A stretch of 39,711 nucleotides of DNA from positions 1-39,711 of the forward strand of contig NZ_JAFIQV010000055.1 in the NCBI RefSeq assembly GCF_017356015.1, read 5' to 3'. The notes under the pieces were generated by a model, which was not told where the DNA came from, made no database searches, and worked only from the letters and a program-made list of their open reading frames with translations. The position numbers were made by a program, and so were the translations under genes. Positions within the stretch are counted from its first letter, which is position 1; every line of letters begins with the position of its first letter. This document shows, in pieces, positions 15,809 to 20,806 of the stretch. Source of the DNA: Azospirillum sp. SYSU D00513. Lineage in GTDB: Bacteria > Pseudomonadota > Alphaproteobacteria > Azospirillales > Azospirillaceae.

Positions 15809-16039
15809 TCAGAATGCCTGAACGGAACCGCTCGATTGATTGTGCTGCTTGATCGCCTCGGTGATCTCGATGCCGAAATCGACGATGCTCAGCATACGCT
15901 CCAGTTCCAGACCACGGTCTGGCGGAAGCGCGAAGGCGTTGCGGGCGAAGGCATGGATGCCCTCCTCCAGCAAGGCCATGTAGATCCCGAGCTGGTTTGC
16001 ATCCAGGCTCAGGACCAGTTGGCTTTTCTGGGCCATCAT
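15809..16039 (-). CDS. Small hypothetical protein
   Basis: Helical, soluble protein of 76 aa, MMAQKSQLVLSLDANQLGIY. Not recognised. It starts inside the stop codon of the upstream gene (ATGA overlap at 16036-16039), so translation is coupled, and it has no structured leader. It lies between RecT and the exonuclease genes, and may assist them. Confidence 0.65.
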   Translation of the reverse strand: MMAQKSQLVLSLDANQLGIYMALLEEGIHAFARNAFALPPDRGLELERMLSIVDFGIEITEAIKQHNQSSGSVQAF

Positions 16040-16212
16040 CGCTCACCGTAGTTGCGTGCGAGTTGGTCTCCAGACATCGGCCGGAGTTCGGTGACGCCAG
16101 CAGCGCGCAAGGCGTCAGTGGCAATCTCCTCGAAGGAGAAGACCCTTCCAGGCGCAGGGATGCGCGAGGAGCCGGGATCGTCCTCGAGGGGTTTCTTGGT
16201 CAGGATCATCAT
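16036..16212 (-). CDS. Small hypothetical protein
   Basis: Protein of 58 aa, MMILTKKPLEDDPGSSRIPA. Not recognised. An acidic, proline-containing N-terminus is followed by FSFEEIATDALRAAGVTELR. I chose the ATG at 16212 (a second ATG follows directly), with AGGTG upstream; the open frame up to 16278 crosses leader L15. Its stop overlaps the next start. Confidence 0.6.
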   Translation of the reverse strand: MMILTKKPLEDDPGSSRIPAPGRVFSFEEIATDALRAAGVTELRPMSGDQLARNYGER

Positions 16213-16247
16213 GGATGCACCTGTGGTTGGGAACCGTGGACTCCCGG

Positions 16248-16298
16248 ACGAGGCGCATGCATCCCCATACCGGGACACGAATGCGCCCCGTCAGGGAT
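16248..16298 (-). promoter_or_regulatory. Structured leader L15
   Basis: ATCCC box, outer stem GACGGGGCGCAT/ATGCGCCTCGTC (12 bp including one G-U), inner hairpin TCCC-GGTAT-GGGGA. Confidence 0.75.
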
Positions 16299-16317
16299 GG
16301 ACGATCAGTGGACCCGC

Positions 16318-17439
16318 TCAGGCGGATTCCTTCATGGGAAGAGTGGCAGCCCTCTCAGCCAGGTCGACCTCGGAAACCGTGAACTCGTATTCGAGTTCGG
16401 TCAGCTTCCCGTCATCCTTGAGCTTCGACAGGTACCCGCGAGCGGCGTTCCAGTTACCGGCAGTGCCGGCACGTTGGATCAGCTGCTCGACGTTCGTCCG
16501 CACCATCGGGGTGATGGTCTGGAACTTCTCCTCCCGCTTCAGGACGGACCGGGCATAGGCCAGGTCGTTGTCCTTGAAGTTTTCGGCGGCGTAGCTCTGG
16601 GCTGCCTGCCAGGCGCCATTCGGGACCGCACGGCGGACCAGCTTGGCAACCTTCGCCTTCACGTCGTCGCTGACCTGGGACAGGTCAGGCTCACGCTCCG
16701 GCTCATCATCGATCATCTCCCCGGTCTTCGGGTTGATGTCGACGATGGTTCCTCCTTGCGCTCCACGCTTGGAACGGCGCGGAAGATCGGCCTCATCGGC
16801 TTCGATGACCTTCCCAGCCATTTCCTCCGCGCTGTAGCCGCACTCCTCAGGGAAGGCGGCACGCAGGGACGCGGCTTTGGCGCACTTGGCAAGCTGGCCC
16901 TTGGGCCGCTTCACCCACATGTCCGTGGGCAGCACGCTCTTGTAGCCGGCGCGAGAATAGGTCTCCGTCCAGTAGACCCGTTCCGTGAAGGGGCAGCGGA
17001 CCCCGCCGACAAGGCGGTAGACCGTGACCTCGCACCATTCCGGGTACGTGACGACGACTGTCTCCTCTTTTCGGTCGTTCTTGGGGCCAACGAAGCCCGA
17101 CAGCTCGACCGTGACCTTCGGACCGAAGACGGCGGGTTCCATACCAGCCCAAAAGCCGGTGCGGGACGCCGTGATCTGGAGTTCATTGACACCCGGCCAG
17201 ACGGTTTCCACGTCTCGCTTGAGCGACCGGTTGTACATCGGAACGATGCTCACCGGCCGCTTCATGATGTCGAGATTGCGGGCCTTGCAGTAGGCCACGG
17301 CGAGCAGGACGCCCTCCGCGGTCTTGGCCGACGGGAAGGTGGATTCCACCAGCACCCGCCAGACCTGCTCGGTCAGACCGTAATCCTTAGCCGCCTCCGG
17401 AAACGCGATCCGGGGCTGCAGCGAAACGACTTCGCCCAT
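16318..17439 (-). CDS. RecT/Bet-family single-strand annealing protein
   Basis: Protein of 373 aa. The Red-beta/RecT domain covers about 15-210: GVLLAVAYCKARNLDIMKRP, WPGVNELQITASRTGFWAGM, TYPEWCEVTVYR, and the diagnostic WVKRPKGQLAKCAKAASLRA with AFPEECG. It anneals complementary single strands resected by the YqaJ nuclease, giving recA-independent recombination. The C-terminal 150 aa add an acidic linker and a helical domain not needed for the family assignment. The ATG at 17439 is behind leader L16. Confidence 0.9.
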   Translation of the reverse strand: MGEVVSLQPRIAFPEAAKDYGLTEQVWRVLVESTFPSAKTAEGVLLAVAYCKARNLDIMKRPVSIVPMYNRSLKRDVETVWPGVNELQITASRTGFWAGMEPAVFGPKVTVELSGFVGPKNDRKEETVVVTYPEWCEVTVYRLVGGVRCPFTERVYWTETYSRAGYKSVLPTDMWVKRPKGQLAKCAKAASLRAAFPEECGYSAEEMAGKVIEADEADLPRRSKRGAQGGTIVDINPKTGEMIDDEPEREPDLSQVSDDVKAKVAKLVRRAVPNGAWQAAQSYAAENFKDNDLAYARSVLKREEKFQTITPMVRTNVEQLIQRAGTAGNWNAARGYLSKLKDDGKLTELEYEFTVSEVDLAERAATLPMKESA

Positions 17440-17464
17440 GTTCTATCCCTCTCATCGTAAGGAG

Positions 17465-17510
17465 AGGGCGCCATTCACCCCGCAAGGGGCATTGGCGCCC
17501 CCTTGGGGTT
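17465..17510 (-). promoter_or_regulatory. Structured leader L16
   Basis: AAACCCC box, outer arms GGGCGCCA/TGGCGCCC (8 bp, perfect), inner hairpin CCCC-TTGC-GGGG. An AAGGGG/CCCCTT alternative pairing is possible. Confidence 0.75.
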
Positions 17511-17528
17511 TGTGACGGTTAGCTCAGG

Positions 17529-17807
17529 TCACTCTGCCGCAATGTCCGTATCGGACGGCTGAGCGACGGGAGCGGATTTCTGGCGGAACCGCTCGCAAGG
17601 GTCGGGCTCGCCCGGCTTGCGCGGCACATAGCCAAAGCCCTGTTCCTCCTGGTCACACTGGGCCATGAGCAGGGCTTTCTCCTGCATGGACTGGTTCACG
17701 TCCACCTGCTTGTGGGCCAACAGCGTGGCAGCCACGAGGTAGAGCACGTAGATCGTGAGCAGTGCGGCGACGAACGCCGCAGCAAGGGAGTTCTTGTTGT
17801 CTCGCAT
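17529..17807 (-). CDS. Small single-pass membrane protein
   Basis: Protein of 92 aa, MRDNKNSLAAAFVAALLTIY, then VLYLVAATLLAHKQ: one N-terminal membrane helix (about 8-30) and a hydrophilic tail (AQCDQEEQGFGYVPRKPGEP, DPCERFRQ) with two Cys. Not recognised. Start at 17807 with AAGGAGG upstream; the open frame to 17861 overlaps leader L17. Probably anchored with the tail in the periplasm. In the SSB-RecT operon its role is unclear. Confidence 0.65.
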   Translation of the reverse strand: MRDNKNSLAAAFVAALLTIYVLYLVAATLLAHKQVDVNQSMQEKALLMAQCDQEEQGFGYVPRKPGEPDPCERFRQKSAPVAQPSDTDIAAE

Positions 17808-17835
17808 GATGATGCGCCTCCTTGGCGCTTGGCAT

Positions 17836-17890
17836 GGGAGGCGGACACCACGCCCCACCATGGGACGTGAAGCACGCCCCCGTGGGGTTT
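17836..17890 (-). promoter_or_regulatory. Structured leader L17
   Basis: AAACCCCAC box, outer arms GGGGGCG/CGCCTCCC (7 bp, bulged T), a second helix CACG/CGTG, inner hairpin CCC-ATGGT-GGG. Confidence 0.7.
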
Positions 17891-17907
17891 CGAGTGTGTG
17901 TCGGAGA

Positions 17908-18048
17908 TCAGAAGCTGCGGACGCGGGTCAGCAGCAGCGATTCCTGTTCTTCCATCGTCTGGATGATGGCCGAGAAAGCCTGGGTGACCAGGGTTCCGGC
18001 CATGATGGCAACGACGAGGGAAAGTGCGATGTGTGGCAGAAGCCGCAT
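17908..18048 (-). CDS. 46-residue membrane microprotein
   Basis: A short frame encoding 46 aa, MRLLPHIALSLVVAIMAGTL, then VTQAFSAIIQTMEEQESLLL and TRVRSF. One hydrophobic helix (residues 5-29) and an acidic then basic C-terminus. AGGAGG lies 5 nt before the ATG at 18048, and leader L18 precedes it, so the gene follows the same layout as its larger neighbours. Not recognised; a small membrane partner is the most that can be said. Confidence 0.6.
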   Translation of the reverse strand: MRLLPHIALSLVVAIMAGTLVTQAFSAIIQTMEEQESLLLTRVRSF

Positions 18049-18064
18049 GAGATCCTCCTGAAAG

Positions 18065-18110
18065 AGGGGCATGGACTTCCCCAGCGGGGACCATGCCCCG
18101 CGTGGGTGTT
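18065..18110 (-). promoter_or_regulatory. Structured leader L18
   Basis: CACCCAC box, outer arms GGGGCATGG/CCATGCCCC (9 bp, perfect), inner hairpin TCCCC-GCT-GGGGA, 6 nt before AGGAGG. Competing GCGGGG/CCCCGC pairing possible. Confidence 0.78.
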
Positions 18111-18139
18111 CATCGCGTCATTGAAAGGTGCCGGCGCCG

Positions 18140-18670
18140 TCAGAAGGGGATTTCGTCCCAATCCTGACCCTTACCGCCCTTCCCGTTCGCACGGCCTTGC
18201 TCCGCAGGCCTGGCCTGCTGACGTCCGGCCTCCTGGCGAGGTTTCCCTGCCTGGCTGCCCGTGTCCGCAGTGCCGCGATCCGCAGTGCCCCGGCTTTCGC
18301 CGGTGCCGTTGCTTTGGCCGCTGGTCCTGTTGCCGGTGCCGGCGTCGGTCTGCTGACCGGTGCGCTGACCACCATGCAGATCGATCTCCATGACGGTGAC
18401 CGACAGAACCTTGTCCTTTTCGCCGCCCCGGCGCTCGATTTCGCGCAGGACGACCTCACCGGCCACCGAAACCTCCATGCCCCGCTTCAGGTGCGGAGCC
18501 AAAGCCTCGGCGCGCTTGCCCCAGATGGAGCAATCGACCCACTGCGTCGTCTTGCGTTCACCGAAACCAACGTCGTTGGCGACGGCAAAGCCAAGGACCT
18601 TTTCACCGGACTGCGTGGTGCGCAGCTCGGCGTCGCGGCCCAGACGACCAGAGAAATGCCAGATGTTCAT
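18140..18670 (-). CDS. ssb: Single-stranded DNA-binding protein
   Basis: Protein of 176 aa. The OB fold spans about 1-105 (MNIWHFSGRLGRDAELRTTQ, VDCSIWGKRAEALAPHLKRG, VSVAGEVVLREI). A Gly/Gln/Thr/Ala-rich linker follows, and the acidic tip is DWDEIPF, the protein-interaction tail of bacterial SSB. It coats single strands made by the exonuclease or by transfer. I chose the ATG at 18670 because GAGG lies 6 nt upstream; the ATG at 18682 would place the ribosome site inside the frame. Leader L19. Confidence 0.93.
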   Translation of the reverse strand: MNIWHFSGRLGRDAELRTTQSGEKVLGFAVANDVGFGERKTTQWVDCSIWGKRAEALAPHLKRGMEVSVAGEVVLREIERRGGEKDKVLSVTVMEIDLHGGQRTGQQTDAGTGNRTSGQSNGTGESRGTADRGTADTGSQAGKPRQEAGRQQARPAEQGRANGKGGKGQDWDEIPF

Positions 18671-18700
18671 GATGCACCTCATCCTTTGTAAGGGTGTGAT

Positions 18701-18752
18701 GCACGGAGCTGTCCCCCCAGGCCGGGTGGAACATGACTTCCGTGCCGGTCAG
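18701..18752 (-). promoter_or_regulatory. Structured leader L19
   Basis: TACCCTGACC box, outer arms GCACGGA/TCCGTGC (7 bp, perfect; 18739-18745 with 18701-18707), inner hairpin TCC-a-CCC/GGGGGGA around GGCCT. The box starts just after the stop of the upstream gene. Confidence 0.7.
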
Positions 18753-18758
18753 GGTAGA

Positions 18759-18983
18759 TCAGGCTTCCAGGTATGGGCGAAACGCCTCCGGGACCGGGTG
18801 AACGGTCTCGGTGTGCAGCCCATCGGTGATCGCTTCCGAAGGCAGGCCAATCCGCCGGAGAGCGGAATGCGCCAGGCGCCACGGGAGACGACCTTTGCGG
18901 TAGCCGGCGTAAACGTCGGCCGCCAAAAGGATCTTGCTATCCGAGGACAATAAGCCCTCGAATGCCTCCTTGTTCAGGGACAT
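18759..18983 (-). CDS. Hypothetical protein, first gene of the SSB-RecT operon
   Basis: Protein of 74 aa, MSLNKEAFEGLLSSDSKILL, then AADVYAGYRKGRLPWRLAHS. A helical basic protein that I do not recognise. The ATG at 18983 has GAGG upstream, and this GAGG is itself paired in a hairpin (18989-19008). It is the first gene behind repeat copy 2 and leader L20, a typical place for an early or regulatory protein. Confidence 0.65.
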   Translation of the reverse strand: MSLNKEAFEGLLSSDSKILLAADVYAGYRKGRLPWRLAHSALRRIGLPSEAITDGLHTETVHPVPEAFRPYLEA

Positions 18984-18988
18984 GCGTG

Positions 18989-19008
18989 CCTCATTCGGGA
19001 GAATGAGG
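18989..19008 (-). promoter_or_regulatory. Hairpin that covers the Shine-Dalgarno of the first operon gene
   Basis: Transcript arms CCTCATTC/GAATGAGG (8 bp) place the GAGG ribosome site of the gene at 18983 in the 3' arm. If folded it would lower initiation at the first gene of the operon. It lies directly downstream of leader L20. Confidence 0.55.
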
Positions 19009-19062
19009 GAGGCACATCCCTATCCCAGGCGGGAGAGAAGTTGCCTTCCCTCCGGTGGGTGG
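19005..19062 (-). promoter_or_regulatory. Structured leader L20
   Basis: CACCCACC box, outer stem GAGGGA-a-GGCA/TGCCTCCCTC (10 bp, one bulge), inner hairpin TCCC-GCCT-GGGA. Its 3' arm overlaps the next hairpin (18989-19008), so the two may compete. Confidence 0.65.
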
Positions 19063-19084
19063 TGCCCCCGCGGCGATGCGCGGG

Positions 19085-19173
19085 TAGCTTTCACGCTATT
19101 TTTAGACCCTAGCTAGGCCATGTCCCGAGCCGTAAGGCTCAGGCTTAAACACCGCCGCATCAAGCAGGTGGTG
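19085..19173. repeat. Operon-head repeat, copy 2
   Basis: The 38-nt core at 19085-19122 is identical to 2691-2728. Then a hairpin GAGCC-GTAA-GGCTC (19127-19140) and a stem-loop at 19150-19173 with arms CACCGC/GTGGTG and loop CGCATCAAGCAG, the same loop as copy 1 on changed arms. It lies upstream of the minus operon starting at 18983 and also about 140 nt upstream of the plus-strand gene at 19316. Confidence 0.75.
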
Positions 19174-19315
19174 GCTAAGTGAGGAAATCATAATCGAAAC
19201 AGCGTGTGCATGACCAGTGAGAAAGATGACGGGTCTCGTCACTTTTCACCGGCGCGGTGCACGGGTGCGCTTCCCTAGTCTGAGGGCCGGGTCCACCAAC
19301 CTGAGATGCACCAAC

Positions 19316-20206
19316 ATGGCAACCACCGACACCACACCGCAGCCGTCACGGCCCCGTAACCCCCGCCCGTCCCGCTCGCGCATCGACACGGCGCAGCAGC
19401 CGTCCCGGATCCGGGGATCAACCCCCTACCTGGAGAAGCCTCTCCAGATCCGCAGCCTGCAGGCGCAGCAAATCGAGCAGCGCGGTCTGCAGAAGACCAT
19501 CGACAGCATGTACATCATCGACATCATCATGCGGATCGTTGCCGATCCCGATGAGGTCGATGCGGTCACCAAGATCATCACCGAGACGCTCAGCGCCGAG
19601 GGCAAGGAACTGAAGGCCGAGATCGATCGTCTCCGGTCGGTCGCGAGGGATGCCGGTGTCTCCTCCACCCTGTCGTACAACGACGAGCGGGCACGCGTCT
19701 TCGCCATCACCACCCCGCACGCCATGCGGCTGGTAAAGCTCGTGGAACTGTTCGACGAGATGATGGGGCTCGTGGACGTTCTCTATCTGGCGGGCGAGAT
19801 CGGCGGGACCGCCAAGGTCGATGCGGCCCACCGCTGGCAGAAGCGCATCATCCGGCTGTTCAACAAGGTCATCACCTTGGAGCAGCGCGCCCGTCTGTCA
19901 GCCCAGAACCGTGGCAAGGGAGCCGAGGTGAACGCCGCCGCCGGCGACAAGCAGACCGAAGCGGTCGAGGACATCGAGGGCGGCCCCGTGTCCAAAGCTG
20001 ACCGGCGGCGTGGCGGGAAGCCCGCCAGCAAGGAGGAGGCCCGTGCGCCGGAGCCCAGGCCCGCCCCGGTGCCGGTGCCCCGTCCAGTCCCGACGGCGCT
20101 TCTCGAAGCAGCCGGTGCTACGGCGGCCGCCACGGCAAAGCCTCTGACCGTTGCGCTGGAACCGGGCGACGCGCCCGCCGCAGCGGTGGTCGAAGCGGCT
20201 GAGTAA
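19316..20206 (+). CDS. AcaB/DUF1845-like protein
   Basis: Protein of 296 aa. A basic, proline-rich N-terminus (PSRPRNPRPSRSRIDTAQQP) is followed by a helical core at about 50-200 (LQKTIDSMYIIDIIMRIVAD, HAMRLVKLVELFDEMMGLVD, AHRWQKRIIRLFNKVITLEQ) and a low-complexity Ala/Pro/Glu tail. The core resembles DUF1845 (TIGR03761/AcaB) proteins of ICEs and IncA/C plasmids, where AcaB takes part in conjugation control; the match is by eye and weak. ATG at 19316 chosen; GTG at 19217 would add a poor-looking extension. Monocistronic, opposite strand to its neighbours, closed by a strong terminator. Confidence 0.55.
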   Translation: MATTDTTPQPSRPRNPRPSRSRIDTAQQPSRIRGSTPYLEKPLQIRSLQAQQIEQRGLQKTIDSMYIIDIIMRIVADPDEVDAVTKIITETLSAEGKELKAEIDRLRSVARDAGVSSTLSYNDERARVFAITTPHAMRLVKLVELFDEMMGLVDVLYLAGEIGGTAKVDAAHRWQKRIIRLFNKVITLEQRARLSAQNRGKGAEVNAAAGDKQTEAVEDIEGGPVSKADRRRGGKPASKEEARAPEPRPAPVPVPRPVPTALLEAAGATAAATAKPLTVALEPGDAPAAAVVEAAE

Positions 20207-20223
20207 CACGGCATTATGCGCTC

Positions 20224-20272
20224 AAAAAAAAGGGGGAACGGCCTTGGGCTGTTTCCCCTTTTTTCTTTGCTC
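20224..20272 (+). terminator. Rho-independent terminator after AcaB-like gene
   Basis: AAAAAAAGGGGGAACGGCC, a short TTG loop, then GGCTGTTTCCCC and TTTTTT. Long stem with A-tract and T-tract on either side, so it can work in both directions. Confidence 0.88.
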
Positions 20273-20345
20273 AACATTCGGTGTGGCTGTCTGATGCCGT
20301 CCGGCTCCTGACGACATTCTGATGCTTCTTCAGAGGATCACGCGG

Positions 20346-20648
20346 CTAATCTTTTACTTCCATGTCTTCAACAGAGCGCTGTTCGTGGCTTAGGCGCTCC
20401 AACCATTGATGGGCTATTTCATAGGACAGCTTCGTTAGGAACAATCCACACCCCACTGCGTAGCTGCTGGTTTCCCGATCGATGATGTCGAACCAACCAT
20501 CCCGTCGGAGCCGAGCGACAAAACGTTCTGTGCGTTGATTTCCCATTCCGATGATTTGCCACAGGATGGTATTTTCGCACACCCTTTGGTGCAATTTGTT
20601 TAACTGGTTACAATTGTTAAACCAAACCTCCCTTCCGGAAACACGCAT
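20346..20648 (-). CDS. Hypothetical protein
   Basis: Possible protein of 100 aa: MRVSGREVWFNNCNQLNKLH, then a basic helical part (RTERFVARLRRDGWFDIIDR), ending EDMEVKD. Not recognised. Base composition is lower in GC than the neighbours, and no good Shine-Dalgarno precedes the ATG at 20648, so the start or the gene itself is doubtful. The RTERFVARLRRDGWF part looks like a recognition-helix-type segment, but this is not enough to assign DNA binding. Confidence 0.35.
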   Translation of the reverse strand: MRVSGREVWFNNCNQLNKLHQRVCENTILWQIIGMGNQRTERFVARLRRDGWFDIIDRETSSYAVGCGLFLTKLSYEIAHQWLERLSHEQRSVEDMEVKD

Positions 20649-20702
20649 TCATCTTTGCGCGGGCGGGGATGTATGATCGCGGTTGGGCAAAAAGATTGCA
20701 GA

Positions 20703-20740
20703 AAAAACCCGCTGGCTCCGGCGGAAGGGAGCGCAGCGGG
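20703..20740 (-). terminator. Rho-independent terminator after traN
   Basis: Transcript: CCCGCTG, inner GCTCC/GGAGC, CAGCGGG, then TTTTTT. About 70 nt beyond the TraN stop, so it closes the transfer operon. Confidence 0.88.
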
Positions 20741-20806
20741 TGAAGGGATGTAGAGCAACGTGTCCTGGAGACTCAGCGACTCAACAGGGTGCGCGTGGCG
20801 GCGTTC

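Noticed and set aside
1101..19062. Leaders L1-L20 as ordinary rho-independent terminators
   Set aside because: No T-run follows the stems, they lie directly before ribosome sites inside operons, and the fold is two-tiered with a conserved 5' box.
1101..19062. Leaders as REP/BIME-type or CRISPR repeats
   Set aside because: Primary sequence is not repeated; only the structure and short boxes are. Spacing follows gene ends, not a regular array.
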